DNA of 64,000 bases from Enterobacter sp. RHBSTW-00994. GTDB taxonomy: Bacteria > Pseudomonadota > Gammaproteobacteria > Enterobacterales > Enterobacteriaceae. The position numbers and the translations under genes are program-made. The notes beneath the pieces were generated by a model that had not been told where the DNA came from, ran no database searches, and saw only the letters and a list, made by a program, of their open reading frames with translations. Location: contig NZ_CP056199.1 of assembly GCF_013782625.1 (NCBI RefSeq), positions 2,250,588 through 2,314,587 of the forward strand, given 5' to 3'. Each line of letters begins with the position of its first letter. The first letter of the stretch is position 1. Positions 37,659-46,816 of this stretch are shown one piece after another.

Positions 37659-38564
37659 TCAGCATAAAACCTTGAGCAACGTCTCCAGCCATTGCGTAAA
37701 CACGCGAACCTTCGGTGAGATATGGCGATGTGGATACAGTACGGATAATGTCCTGGCTGGAACAGGATTGTTCGGCAAGACCTCCACCAGACGTCCGGTT
37801 GCGATGTGTGGTCGTAAAAAGAAATCCATGCCCTGTAATAACCCTAGCCCCGCCAGACCCGCTGATACATAAACTTCTGAATTATCCAGCACCAGCTTGC
37901 CAGGAAGATGAATCTCTTCGATGCCTGATGAGGACTGAAATACCCACGGCATAATTTGACGGCTGCTGATGTTGAACCAGTTAACTCCCTGGTGATGCTG
38001 CAAGTCATCCAGCGTTTCAGGTGTACCGTACTCCGCCAGATATGCCGGGCTGGCGCAGGTCACCAGTCTGACGTTCATCATTTTCCTCGCAACATAATCA
38101 CCGTCTTCCAGCGCTCCGACACGCAAGACACAGTCCAGACCATCGCGCAGCATATCTCTGCGGCGATCGGAACTGCTGAGGATAATCTCTACCCCCGGAT
38201 ACGACCGATAGAAATCCGGTAAATTGGGAACAACCAGTAAAGATGCGATAGCTACCGGCATGTCCACCCGTAGCTGGCCACATAATGCTCTGTCTGTGGA
38301 AAATGATCCCAGTAAATCATCCGTTTGTTCCAGCAAAGGCTTGCTGTTGCGGTAGAACTCCTCGCCTTCAGGCGTCAGATTAATACGCCGCGTCGTCCTG
38401 TGTAATAAGCGAACGCCACAATGCTGTTCCAGTTGTTGCAAGGCTTTTGTCACGGCTGGCCGATGGATCTGCAGATTTTCCGCTGCCTGGGAAAAACTGC
38501 CGGCTTCAACGATCTCAATAAAGATCCGCATTAACTCATAGATATTGATTTGTAGGGTTCGCAT
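37659..38564 (-). CDS. LysR-type transcriptional regulator
   Basis: This LysR family regulator of about 301 residues has an N-terminal HTH (MRIFIEIVEAGSFSQAAENLQIHRPAVTKALQQLE) and an effector domain (MPVAIASLLVVPNLPDFYRSYPGVEI, CASPAYLAEYGTPETLDDLQHH). It belongs to the large DsdC/YafC-like group. I choose ATG 38564 because the HTH starts a few residues later, as usual; the frame is open to 38645. It is divergent from a nitronate monooxygenase gene (144-base gap), which is its likely target. Confidence 0.87.
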   Translation of the reverse strand: MRTLQINIYELMRIFIEIVEAGSFSQAAENLQIHRPAVTKALQQLEQHCGVRLLHRTTRRINLTPEGEEFYRNSKPLLEQTDDLLGSFSTDRALCGQLRVDMPVAIASLLVVPNLPDFYRSYPGVEIILSSSDRRRDMLRDGLDCVLRVGALEDGDYVARKMMNVRLVTCASPAYLAEYGTPETLDDLQHHQGVNWFNISSRQIMPWVFQSSSGIEEIHLPGKLVLDNSEVYVSAGLAGLGLLQGMDFFLRPHIATGRLVEVLPNNPVPARTLSVLYPHRHISPKVRVFTQWLETLLKVLC

Positions 38565-38708
38565 GTTGGCAGAGAAGAAAATCCAGCTAATATTGTTACG
38601 TTTATTGTAATAGTGATGAATCATATTGGCTATTTTTAAGAACAAAAAGGACGCTTAGACTGGTGTTATTCCGGGTAATAACCTGCCTGATCCTAAGGAA
38701 AATACACC

Positions 38709-39686
38709 ATGCTAAATCACACTGTCCGCACGATCCTCGGTATAGAAAAAAACGTTATTCAGGGGCCGCTTTCATGGTTAACCGATGCTCGCCTGGTGGC
38801 AGCCGTCAGTAATGCCGGTGGGCTGGGTGTTCTGGGCCCCAATGCTGGGTTAACGGCCGAAACGGCGGTTTCAACGCCGGAAGAGACCGCTGAAAAAATG
38901 CGGGAAGAAATACGCAAAACTAAAAAACTCACCGAGAAACCTTTCGGCGTCAACCTGATCCCGGCGGTTGAAAATGATATCTGGACAGCACCAATCGTGC
39001 AGGTAATAAAAGAAGAAGGCGTACAGGCCGTGGTGTATACCGGTTATGGTAAAGGTACGATACTCCCTGCCCTGTTTGATGAACTGAAAGATTCGGGCAT
39101 TAAGATCATCTACCGGGATATTAATCCGACGCCAGAGAATACCCGTCAGGCGGAAGCCGCAGGCGCAGATATTATTGTCGCTACCGGATTTGATGAAGGC
39201 GGCACATTGCCGGGTACAGCATTAGGTACATTCTCGATTGTTCCGCTGATTGCTGACGCCGTAAAAAATATCCCCGTTCTGGCTGCTGGCGGTATTACCG
39301 ATCCTCGCACCGCCAGAGCAGCGCATGCACTCGGCGCTCAGGGGGTATTTGCCGGTTCGGTGTTTATCAGTACGATAGAAAGCCGCGTTCCGCAATCTGT
39401 GAAAGATAAAATCATTGCCGCAAATGGGCTGGATATGCGACTTTTCCGCACAATACCTGACTATTATCGTTCACTTCCGGGTAAGCTGGCCGAAACACTG
39501 GTGTCGATGGACAAGTCCGGGGCCAGTAATGAGGAGCTGGCAAAAGTCATGGGTGGAGTAAGTGGCCTGCGTATCGGTATGCTTGAAGGTAATACTGATG
39601 AAGGATATATCTCTCTTGGGACCGGCATTGGCAGTATTCATCAGATAAAAAGTGTTGCTGATGTGGTAAATGAGCTTAACGTTTAA
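38709..39686 (+). CDS. Nitronate monooxygenase family flavoprotein
   Basis: This 325-residue FMN-dependent TIM-barrel enzyme of the 2-nitropropane dioxygenase/NMO family has NVIQGPLSWLTDARLVAAVSNAGGLGVLG at the N-terminus, ATGFDEGGTLPGTALGTFSIVPLIAD and the FMN-phosphate site VLAAGGITDPRTARAAHALGAQGVFAGS. It would oxidise nitronates such as propionate-3-nitronate. The catalytic His of class I enzymes (E-x-G-G-H) is replaced by E-G-G-T here, so activity on nitronate is uncertain and an FMN-reductase-like role is possible. AAGGAAAA precedes the ATG. Confidence 0.82.
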   Translation: MLNHTVRTILGIEKNVIQGPLSWLTDARLVAAVSNAGGLGVLGPNAGLTAETAVSTPEETAEKMREEIRKTKKLTEKPFGVNLIPAVENDIWTAPIVQVIKEEGVQAVVYTGYGKGTILPALFDELKDSGIKIIYRDINPTPENTRQAEAAGADIIVATGFDEGGTLPGTALGTFSIVPLIADAVKNIPVLAAGGITDPRTARAAHALGAQGVFAGSVFISTIESRVPQSVKDKIIAANGLDMRLFRTIPDYYRSLPGKLAETLVSMDKSGASNEELAKVMGGVSGLRIGMLEGNTDEGYISLGTGIGSIHQIKSVADVVNELNV

Positions 39687-39767
39687 GGCCCGTCCGAGAA
39701 ACGGAAAGCCTGCGTCAGGCCGTCACGTATTGCAGGTTTTCCGCACCGGCCTCCCGTAAGTTTCGTC

Positions 39768-39905
39768 GCTTGAGTTGACAGAGGCAAAAAATTACCGTTT
39801 TCCCTGGCATTCTGGTCGCGTTACTGGTGCTGATCATGCGTAAGTACAGCCTTAATGATAATGCCATTGCCCAATCGCCCTGTCGCGATTGGGCAATATT
39901 CTTAT
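39768..39905 (+). pseudogene. Possible 3' remnant of a GPH-type sugar symporter
   Basis: After an in-frame stop, the plus strand reads TVFPGILVALLVLIMRKYSLND up to NAIAQ. This resembles the last membrane helix and tail (I-M-x-x-Y-x-L-x-D) of glycoside-pentoside-hexuronide cation symporters. No start codon or upstream domain is present. The match is short and made by eye. Confidence 0.3.
39866..39897. terminator. 13-bp stem-loop between nitronate monooxygenase and chemoreceptor genes
   Basis: ATTGCCCAATCGC and GCGATTGGGCAAT pair perfectly around a 6-base loop. On the plus strand TATTCTT follows, a weak T-tract. It lies 10 bases past the stop of the convergent chemoreceptor gene and probably ends transcription from either side. 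Confidence 0.6.
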
Positions 39906-39907
39906 GA

Positions 39908-41488
39908 TTAACGTGCTGCTTGCGCACTCAACTGGAAGAAGCGCACTGAATCACGCAGTATTTCGCTTTGTTCCGTCATGGACTGTGCCGCGACGGCGGC
40001 TTGCTCCACTAATGCGGCGTTCTGTTGAGTCACCTGGTCCATCTGCTCGATTGCGACACTGATCTCTTTGATCCCCTGATGCTGTTCCGTCGAAGCGGTT
40101 GAAATATCCGCCACAATGTCCGTAACCTGATTAACCGAGGTGACGATCTCTTTCATTGCCCGACTGGCAGTATCAGCAAAACGCGAGCCATCAGTAATTT
40201 TCTCAACCGTGCCTTCAATAAGCGATTTGATCTGTTTGGCGGCATCGGCACTTTTTTGTGCCAGATTACGGACTTCACCAGCCACAACCGCGAAACCTTT
40301 ACCCTGCTCTCCGGCGCGAGCTGCCTCAACAGCGGCATTAAGCGCCAGAATGTTGGTCTGGAAGGCAATCCCCTCAATCACCGAAATAATATCGACGATT
40401 TTCTGCGAGCTATCGGAAATCTCCTGCATCCGCGAAAGCATGTCGTGGACTTCTTTCCCGCCCTTCACCGCGGTTTGTGAGGTCAAACGCGCCAGTTCAC
40501 TCGCTTTATGCGCGTTTTCAGCATTGCTTTTTACGTTCTCCGTAATCTGCTGCATGTTCGCTGAGGTTTGCACTAATGATGCCGCTTGTTCTTCGGTGCG
40601 TTGAGACAAGTCGCTGTTACCCTGTGCAATCTCGTTGGCTGCCAGCGAAATGGATTCACTGCCGTGGGTAATGCCGTTCATGATCTCCGCCAGTTTCGCG
40701 TTCATAAACTTGACGGTTGCCAGCAGGCTTTGGGTATCGCGCTCACGAATAGCCACCTCTGCGGCCAGATTACCGGCAGCAATCTCTTTCATGATCGATA
40801 CCGCATAGGCGGGTTCTCCGCCCAGTTGGCGTGAAAGGTTGCGGGAAATAAGCAGGGCAATAACGCCGGTGGCAATCAGTGCCAACAGCAACAAACCGCT
40901 TAACAGGTATAACGCCTGAATATAACCAGACTGTGACTCTTCCCCTGCACTCTCACCATTGGCCACCTCCATGTCCACCAGCGTGGCCAGATCTTTCATC
41001 AATTGCGTACGGTATTTAGACGATACTGCACCGCTAATTTTGGAAGCTTCTTCGGTATTTCCGTTGTTTACGGCTTCAATCACTTTGGCATTCACATCCA
41101 CAAAGTTTTTAAAGTTGTCGACAACGGTTGCAAAAAGGTCACGCATCTCCCTGGGCGCATCTGCAGACGTTTTCGCATATTGCTGCTGTGCATTGAGAAA
41201 AATGGCCTGGTTTTGCAACAGTTCCCCACGGTGTTTTTCACGTTCCTCTGGCGTTGGCGAAGAAATATACTGGATCTGTTGCAGACGCATTTCGGACAAA
41301 ACACCACGCATTTCAAGTGAGTAGCGAATGTCTGGCATGCGGGTTTTCAGAAATTCATCAATATGGTGTTTGCTGCTATTGAGTTGGTAGATGGAAACAC
41401 CGCCTAACAGCAACATCATGGCGATGAGGATGGAGAAGCCGATCAGCAATTTGGTCAGGACGGTGGTTTGTGCAAGTCTGTTCATCAT
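39908..41488 (-). CDS. Methyl-accepting chemotaxis protein
   Basis: This chemoreceptor of about 526 residues has TM1 (LTKLLIGFSILIAMMLLLGGVSIYQL), a periplasmic four-helix-bundle domain of about 150 residues, TM2 (LYLLSGLLLLALIATGVIALLI), HAMP, and a signalling domain with the tip [30 protein letters not shown]. It lacks a CheR/CheB-tethering pentapeptide (end AQAAR). ATG 41488 and 41485 are adjacent candidates; the longer open frame (to 41551) has no ribosome site. A weak sigma-28-like sequence lies upstream (see rejected items). Ligand unknown. Confidence 0.87.
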   Translation of the reverse strand: MMNRLAQTTVLTKLLIGFSILIAMMLLLGGVSIYQLNSSKHHIDEFLKTRMPDIRYSLEMRGVLSEMRLQQIQYISSPTPEEREKHRGELLQNQAIFLNAQQQYAKTSADAPREMRDLFATVVDNFKNFVDVNAKVIEAVNNGNTEEASKISGAVSSKYRTQLMKDLATLVDMEVANGESAGEESQSGYIQALYLLSGLLLLALIATGVIALLISRNLSRQLGGEPAYAVSIMKEIAAGNLAAEVAIRERDTQSLLATVKFMNAKLAEIMNGITHGSESISLAANEIAQGNSDLSQRTEEQAASLVQTSANMQQITENVKSNAENAHKASELARLTSQTAVKGGKEVHDMLSRMQEISDSSQKIVDIISVIEGIAFQTNILALNAAVEAARAGEQGKGFAVVAGEVRNLAQKSADAAKQIKSLIEGTVEKITDGSRFADTASRAMKEIVTSVNQVTDIVADISTASTEQHQGIKEISVAIEQMDQVTQQNAALVEQAAVAAQSMTEQSEILRDSVRFFQLSAQAAR

Positions 41489-41717
41489 TATCACTATATA
41501 AGGAATGGTTATAGTAATAACGGCAATAACTCGGAAAACATTGAGTTCCATTTATGATCTCAATCACAAGTTATCACTATCTTATGCCTACTTTTTTCGT
41601 CAGTTTTTCCATAAGCAAAATTACAGCAGGAAAAACGCATCCCATTGCCGCACTCCCCCGTTTCTTGTACCCTTTCAGGGCTACACCACCCCTGAATATG
41701 AGATAACCGGACGCCAC

Positions 41718-42005
41718 ATGACTGCACACATTTCTAAAGATCCTTTGCACGGCGTAACGCTTGAGATGCAAGTCAACGCGCTGGTTGCACGATATGGCTG
41801 GAGTGAGCTGGGCAAACTGATCAGTATCAACTGTTTTAAGAACGATCCAAGTGTCAAATCGAGTTTGAAATTTCTGCGTCGCACCCCATGGGCGCGTGCA
41901 GAAGTTGAAGCACTGTATCTTGATTCTCTCAGTGATGATGCCACCGAAGAACCGGATGTTCTCGCCTTTAACCCTTGGGCAAATAGTCGGATTACTAAGA
42001 GCTAA
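41718..42005 (+). CDS. VF530 family (DUF2132) DNA-binding-like small protein
   Basis: This 95-residue protein matches the VF530/DUF2132 family: [55 protein letters not shown]. The Vibrio fischeri member has a known helical structure resembling DNA-binding folds, but the function is unestablished. ATG 41718 begins exactly at the family start ([10 protein letters not shown]); the open frame upstream is not protein-like. digH starts seven bases after its stop, so the two are probably co-transcribed. Confidence 0.85.
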   Translation: MTAHISKDPLHGVTLEMQVNALVARYGWSELGKLISINCFKNDPSVKSSLKFLRRTPWARAEVEALYLDSLSDDATEEPDVLAFNPWANSRITKS

Positions 42006-42012
42006 AACGTCA

Positions 42013-43305
42013 ATGTCGCTACACGTAAAACGGACAGGTGCGCTTATTGGCTGCGCACTTTTACTTGTTAGTTGCTCCTCAAAACCACCCAAATCCCTTA
42101 TCACTCCGCGTCCTCCAGCGGAGAAACCAACCCAACAGGCAAACGAGCCGATGCGTGGCATCTGGCTGGCAACGGTTTCCCGCCTGGATTGGCCGCCGGT
42201 GACCTCAATCAATGCCAGTAGCGCTGAAACACGAATTCGCCAGCAGAAACAGGCCCTGCAAGACAAGCTGGACAGGCTCAAAAGCCTGGGCATTAATACC
42301 GTGTTTTTCCAGGTCAAACCCGATGGCACGGCACTGTGGTCATCCAAAATACTGCCCTGGTCCGATATGTTAACGGGCAACATAGGTGAATATCCGGGTT
42401 ATGACCCGCTGCAGTTTATGCTGGATGAAGCGCATAAACGCGGAATGAAAGTCCACGCCTGGCTGAATCCATATCGGGTTTCTGTAAACACGAAACCCTC
42501 CACCATTGCAGAGCTTAACCGGACGTCATCGCAACTCCCTTCCAGCGTATTTGTGCAACATCCTGACTGGATACGCACCGCTGGCGATCGTTTTGTTCTC
42601 GACCCTGGAATTCCGGCGGTACGCGACTGGATCACACAGGTTGTGACAGAAGTGGTGGCGCAATATGCGATTGATGGCGTGCAGTTTGATGATTACTTCT
42701 ATGCCGAAACGCCGGGTTCAGCCCTGAATGACAGCCTGACATATAAACAGTACGGACAGGGATTTGTATCGAAAGCAGACTGGCGGCGGCATAACACCCA
42801 GCAGTTAATCGAGCAGGTTTCACGGGCCATCAAGCAGCAAAAACCACAGGTCGAGTTTGGTGTCAGCCCGGCAGGCGTATGGCGTAACCTCTCCTTCGAC
42901 CCGGCCGGCTCTGACACACGCGGCGCAGCAGCATACGATGAATCCTATGCTGACACCCGTCGTTGGGTACAACAAGGATTGTTGGATTACATCGCCCCGC
43001 AGATCTACTGGCCTTTCTCCCGCAGTGCGGCCCGGTATGACGTGCTGGCAAAATGGTGGGCTGATGTGGTGAAACCAACACATACACGCCTCTACATCGG
43101 CGTGGCATTGTACAAAGTGGGTGAGCCATCGAAAAACGAGCCTGACTGGACGGTCAATGGCGGCGTACCGGAGCTGAAAAAACAGCTCGATTTAAACGAT
43201 TCGCTGCCCAGCATTAGCGGCACGATCCTGTTCCGCGAGGATTACCTCAATCAGCCTCAGACGCAGGATGCGGTCAGTTATCTCAAAAGTCGCTGGGGAA
43301 GTTAA
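42013..43305 (+). CDS. digH: Divisome-localised glycosyl hydrolase DigH (YddW)
   Basis: This 430-residue outer-membrane lipoprotein has a signal ending in LLVSC|SSKPP. It matches E. coli DigH, a GH10-like (DUF187) hydrolase that cleaves denuded peptidoglycan glycans at the septum. It has MRGIWLATVSRLDWPP, NTVFFQVKPDGTALW, the acidic GVQFDDYFY and WVQQGLLDYIAPQIYWPFS. ATG 42013 gives the lipoprotein signal; the frame is open to 41896 but overlaps the preceding gene. A convergent terminator hairpin separates it from dsbG. Confidence 0.92.
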   Translation: MSLHVKRTGALIGCALLLVSCSSKPPKSLITPRPPAEKPTQQANEPMRGIWLATVSRLDWPPVTSINASSAETRIRQQKQALQDKLDRLKSLGINTVFFQVKPDGTALWSSKILPWSDMLTGNIGEYPGYDPLQFMLDEAHKRGMKVHAWLNPYRVSVNTKPSTIAELNRTSSQLPSSVFVQHPDWIRTAGDRFVLDPGIPAVRDWITQVVTEVVAQYAIDGVQFDDYFYAETPGSALNDSLTYKQYGQGFVSKADWRRHNTQQLIEQVSRAIKQQKPQVEFGVSPAGVWRNLSFDPAGSDTRGAAAYDESYADTRRWVQQGLLDYIAPQIYWPFSRSAARYDVLAKWWADVVKPTHTRLYIGVALYKVGEPSKNEPDWTVNGGVPELKKQLDLNDSLPSISGTILFREDYLNQPQTQDAVSYLKSRWGS

Positions 43306-43309
43306 CGTG

Positions 43310-43338
43310 TCAGGCAGAAACGCGTTGTTTCTGCCTGA
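43310..43338. terminator. Stem-loop between digH and dsbG
   Basis: TCAGGCAGAAAC pairs perfectly over 12 bp with GTTTCTGCCTGA around the loop GCGTT, in the 45-base gap between two convergent genes. Without a clear T-run on either side; probably a bidirectional terminator. Confidence 0.65.
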
Positions 43339-43350
43339 TGACATTGAGGC

Positions 43351-44109
43351 TTATGGTTTCGGACCAAACATCTCCTGCAATTGCTTTTCGTCAGGCATTC
43401 CAACGACCTGCTGAAGTTCGTTTTGGTTATTCATATAATAAATGGCCGGGGTGGCATTCGCCCCCAGTTCGTCCATTAACTTCTGGTGCTGCTGCAGAAG
43501 TGTAAAGGTCGACCGGGAGGCGTTTGTCTCACCCTGAGGCAATGTTTTCCCGCCAGAAAGCTCGTATTCTCGCCAGGCGCTTACCGGATCTTTCGCGTTC
43601 AATATTGCCGTGGCATTGCGTCCACTGTTGGGGTTCAGAAACGCCACCAGAAGCGTGTTTAACTGGACTTTACCTGCCTTCACCCACGGTTGAGCCTCAG
43701 ACCAAAAGGTTTTGCAATAAGGGCAAAATGGATCGGCAAAAACAAACACTTTACGCGGTGCGGTATCCGCCCCTTCTTTCAGGGGATGTGTTGCATTCAA
43801 TTGCTTCCACATCTCTCTGCCAAGAGGCACGTAGATCTCTTTTTTAAAATAGTCCTCGCTGAGGTTTTTACCTTTTTCATCATAAAGATAGCCTGAAACC
43901 ACATGCTTTCCGTCTGGCAGCAGAAAAATGGTAACGCCCATGTCCTGATACTGACCAAGCCAGGTTGGCGCTCCGCCGGGAGCATTGATTTTTTTGATGA
44001 TCTTAATCCCTTGCTGTTCACTGAAACGCTTCACCGCGTCAGGAACGGCCTCTGCCGCCATTGCCAGTCCGGGTATCATCAGCACAGACGCTAACAATAT
44101 ATTCTTCAT
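43351..44109 (-). CDS. dsbG: Thiol:disulfide interchange protein DsbG
   Basis: This 252-residue periplasmic protein has a signal peptide (MKNILLASVLMIPGLAMA), an N-terminal dimerisation domain and a thioredoxin fold with the CPYC active site (Cys129/Cys132) and the cis-Pro in NATPAIYY. In E. coli DsbG, kept reduced by DsbD, protects single cysteines from sulfenic acid damage and acts as a disulfide isomerase/chaperone. GAGG lies before the ATG. It follows an ECF sigma factor gene on the same strand by 28 bases, so joint transcription is possible. Confidence 0.92.
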   Translation of the reverse strand: MKNILLASVLMIPGLAMAAEAVPDAVKRFSEQQGIKIIKKINAPGGAPTWLGQYQDMGVTIFLLPDGKHVVSGYLYDEKGKNLSEDYFKKEIYVPLGREMWKQLNATHPLKEGADTAPRKVFVFADPFCPYCKTFWSEAQPWVKAGKVQLNTLLVAFLNPNSGRNATAILNAKDPVSAWREYELSGGKTLPQGETNASRSTFTLLQQHQKLMDELGANATPAIYYMNNQNELQQVVGMPDEKQLQEMFGPKP

Positions 44110-44137
44110 CTATACCTCAACTTATTGTGTTTTTGCG

Positions 44138-44707
44138 TCACGAGTCGGTCAGGTCATCATAAACGTCCCGCAGTCGAGTTCGAAGGAAAAGCACTGCTTT
44201 ATGTTTACGGGATAACAGTGCCTGTACGCTGACCCCGCTTTCCTCCGCCAGTGACTTCATGCTGTAACCCTGAAGTTCCGTTTTTTCGAAGACCTCCCGT
44301 TGCGTTTGCGGCAATTCTGACAGCGCCAGTCCCAACTCTTCCCACAACAGCATTTTCAGGTACTCTTCCTCTGGTGTTTGCGGCACGCCAAACAAGGTTT
44401 CAGCTAATTCATCTTCCGGGTCATGCCCTTCATCCTCTTCGGTGAAATATCCGGAAAGCGAAACTTCACGCTTCTTGCGCGAACGATCGGTCATCTCATT
44501 ACGCGCCGCGCGAAACAGCCAGGCCGCGACATTCTCCACGGGCTGTTCCACGGTCATCAGTTGATATGTCACTTCCTGCAAGATATCGTCGGCGTCATCG
44601 CGTACGGAAGTTCGTCCGCGAATAAAGGCTTTCAGCCGGGAGCGGCAGGCATTAAGCGCCGACATCAGCAATGATTCCCCCACCATCCCGGCCTTCATTT
44701 CACTCAC
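44138..44707 (-). CDS. ECF-type RNA polymerase sigma factor
   Basis: This protein of about 189 residues has sigma region 2 (SVRDDADDILQEVTYQLM, then VAAWLFRAARNEMTDRSRKKR) and region 4 (LSELPQTQREVFEKTELQGYS, then SLAEESGVSVQALLSRKHKA), joined by a highly acidic linker (YFTEEDEGHDPEDELAE). It should direct polymerase to a small regulon. The GTG start at 44707 overlaps the stop of the upstream membrane protein gene by four bases (GTGA), so they are coupled; an ATG lies three codons on. No classical anti-sigma (RseA or ZAS type) is adjacent, so the membrane protein is the candidate. Confidence 0.87.
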   Translation of the reverse strand: MSEMKAGMVGESLLMSALNACRSRLKAFIRGRTSVRDDADDILQEVTYQLMTVEQPVENVAAWLFRAARNEMTDRSRKKREVSLSGYFTEEDEGHDPEDELAETLFGVPQTPEEEYLKMLLWEELGLALSELPQTQREVFEKTELQGYSMKSLAEESGVSVQALLSRKHKAVLFLRTRLRDVYDDLTDS

Positions 44708-45111
44708 TCTGCTTCCGGCGCTTTCGGTGTACTGTCCTCACGCTTGTCATCACGATGACCGCGCCAATGACAATGTCCGTGACGACCAAACCCATCGCGC
44801 CGTTGCTGAATAAAGGCTTCACGCTGCTCGGGTGTCATTTGCATCCAGCGTTCATGCATCCGACGGTGCGCGCCAAACATCCCCGGACGGAAACCCAGTC
44901 CACCAAACAGAATGCGGCTCAGCACCAGAATGCCCAGCGCCTGCCAGAACCCGATGGCTTTAACCCCCAGAATGGCCGGTAACAACGCATTCCATAAGCT
45001 CATCACCAGAAGGCCGAGCACCACAAACAACACTGCGCCTATGACCAGCGCTTTCCCCATACGATGACGACCAAAACCCCGTCCATGACCACGCATATCA
45101 AAATCTCTCAT
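44704..45111 (-). CDS. Small His/Arg-rich membrane protein, possible sensor for the ECF sigma factor
   Basis: This 135-residue protein has a short His/Arg-rich N-terminus (MRGHGRGFGRHRMG), two adjacent hydrophobic segments (about 20-40 and 43-70), and a soluble tail with MHERWMQMTPEQREAFIQQRRDGF followed by HGHCHWRGH. The tail recalls Spy/CpxP-like M-T-P-E-Q-R repeats and metal-binding His/Cys clusters. I do not recognise a named family. Its stop overlaps the start of the ECF sigma gene, which suggests a regulatory pair: a metal- or stress-sensing anti-sigma factor is one possibility, unproven. Confidence 0.7.
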   Translation of the reverse strand: MRDFDMRGHGRGFGRHRMGKALVIGAVLFVVLGLLVMSLWNALLPAILGVKAIGFWQALGILVLSRILFGGLGFRPGMFGAHRRMHERWMQMTPEQREAFIQQRRDGFGRHGHCHWRGHRDDKREDSTPKAPEAE

Positions 45112-45206
45112 TATATTTACCTCATTACAGTAACTGATTATGGCTTGTGATGAGGTAGACGAATGAGCGGGGGAAATATTGCTAAAAAAGTGACTTTATT
45201 TTTATG

Positions 45207-45226
45207 CAGGGGGACCACTCCCCCTG
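45207..45226. terminator. Short GC stem-loop after the chemoreceptor gene
   Basis: CAGGGGG-ACCACT-CCCCCTG, a perfect 7-bp stem 10 bases past the stop of the chemoreceptor gene at 45236-46786. On the minus strand it is followed by an A-rich rather than T-rich stretch, so the terminator role is uncertain. Confidence 0.45.
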
Positions 45227-45235
45227 GAAGAAGGG

Positions 45236-46786
45236 TTAGGCGTGCGCGGGTAAACTAAAGCTCGAAATGCTCTGTGTCAGATGCTGCGCCTGCTCTTCAA
45301 GAGATGCAGCGGCAGCGGCAGACTCCTGAACCAGAGCGGCATTTTGCTGAGTTACCCCGTCCATCTCCGTAACGGCCTGACCCACCTGGCCAATCCCCCG
45401 ACTTTGTTCTTCTGAGGCAACCGAGATCTGCTCCATCAACGTGTTCACTTTATTGACTGACGTGATAATGGAATCAATCACCTCTCCGGAGCGGTTTACC
45501 AGTTGAGCACCGTTTTTCACGCTGGTCACTGACTGGGCAATCAGGTTTTCGATATCCTTCGCCGCAACGGCGCTCTTCTGCGCCAGTGTACGTACTTCGC
45601 TTGCCACGACTGCAAATCCGCGCCCTTGCGTTCCGGCACGAGCAGCCTCAACGGCGGCGTTTAAGGCCAGAATATTGGTCTGGAAGGCGATACTGTTAAT
45701 CACGCTGGTAATATCTTCAATACGCTTAGAGTTTGCGGCAATCGTATTCATGGTTTCAATCACCTCGCGGGTGACTGACTCTCCGGTATGGGCATTTTTC
45801 ACCGCATCCTGAACCAGTCGGCTGGCCTGATGAACGTTGTCGGTATTATTCGCCACCGTAGCACTCAGCTCTTCCATGCTGGCCGCTGTTTGTGTCAACG
45901 CAGAGGCTTGTTGCTCTGTTCGTGACGCCAGATCGATATTCCCGGAGGCAATTTCCTGGGCGGCATAGGTCACCGTATGGCTGGCATCACGCACCTGTGA
46001 AATCGTTGAGAGCAGCGCCTGACGCATCTGCTCCATTGACCCCATCAGGTGGTCAATTTCGTTATTGGCACTTCCCTTCACCGGGACAGGGATGTTCAGC
46101 TTACCGGCAGCAATCTGACTGCAGTGCTCTTGGGCCAGATTTACCGGGGCAAATACCAGGCGCTTCATCAGCAGACTGACGGCGATAATCACCACCACAA
46201 ACAGTAAAGCGAATGCGGCGATAATCGCGAGGCCAGAGACAAAATTACTGCTCGCATCTTCATTCAGGCTCCTGGCATATTTCTGGTGTACAGAGAGTAC
46301 CTGGTCGAGCACAATTTCATATTGACGATCAAGCTGAGAGACAACCGGGATTAACGCGTTGAATTTTGCAGAGTCTTTCGCTTCTGCAGCATTGATTAAA
46401 GGTTCAAGACCCTGATCGCGGTAGTTTTTCCAGGCATCGGCGTAGGCATTAACCATTGGCGCTTCATCTGGAAGACGCGGCGAAGCGATAAACGCAGCAA
46501 ACGCACTGTCTGCTTTGGTCAGCGCCGTTTTGACCGCCATCAGCTTCTCAGAGAGATCCGCTGAATCGCCCGCTTCCACCATCTTCACATACTCCATCGC
46601 TCTTACACGTAGCGTACGGCTATGGTTGATAGGGTCAATTATCGACAGGACAACCTGAATTTCTTTATTCACATTATCGAGCGAATTGTTGCTCTTGATG
46701 ATTAACCCGACACTTGTGATCGTACTGGCAACAAAGAAAAACAGCAGTGTAAACAAAATAATCAGAGACGATTTTTTCAACGACAT
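45236..46786 (-). CDS. Methyl-accepting chemotaxis protein under a sigma-28 promoter
   Basis: This 516-residue chemoreceptor has TM1 ([22 protein letters not shown]), a periplasmic four-helix-bundle sensor, TM2 ([26 protein letters not shown]), HAMP, and a cytoplasmic hairpin with [30 protein letters not shown]. There is no tethering pentapeptide at the end (FSLPAHA). ATG 46786 has GAGG 6 bases upstream; a GTG two codons earlier is less likely. A consensus FliA promoter lies 31 bases before this ATG, tying it to the flagellar class 3 regulon. Ligand unknown. Confidence 0.88.
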   Translation of the reverse strand: MSLKKSSLIILFTLLFFFVASTITSVGLIIKSNNSLDNVNKEIQVVLSIIDPINHSRTLRVRAMEYVKMVEAGDSADLSEKLMAVKTALTKADSAFAAFIASPRLPDEAPMVNAYADAWKNYRDQGLEPLINAAEAKDSAKFNALIPVVSQLDRQYEIVLDQVLSVHQKYARSLNEDASSNFVSGLAIIAAFALLFVVVIIAVSLLMKRLVFAPVNLAQEHCSQIAAGKLNIPVPVKGSANNEIDHLMGSMEQMRQALLSTISQVRDASHTVTYAAQEIASGNIDLASRTEQQASALTQTAASMEELSATVANNTDNVHQASRLVQDAVKNAHTGESVTREVIETMNTIAANSKRIEDITSVINSIAFQTNILALNAAVEAARAGTQGRGFAVVASEVRTLAQKSAVAAKDIENLIAQSVTSVKNGAQLVNRSGEVIDSIITSVNKVNTLMEQISVASEEQSRGIGQVGQAVTEMDGVTQQNAALVQESAAAAASLEEQAQHLTQSISSFSLPAHA

Positions 46787-46816
46787 AGACACCTCAGGGA
46801 TAAATATTCCTAAAGG

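Noticed and set aside
39715..39927. 70-codon minus-strand open frame after the chemoreceptor gene
   Set aside because: Low-complexity, no family resemblance, and spans the terminator hairpin.
41517..41543. Sigma-28-like sequence before the chemoreceptor at 39908-41488
   Set aside because: GCCGTTAT fits the -10 at 6 of 8 positions but the 15-base-distant -35 (CAAT) fits only 2 of 4; too weak to list as a promoter.
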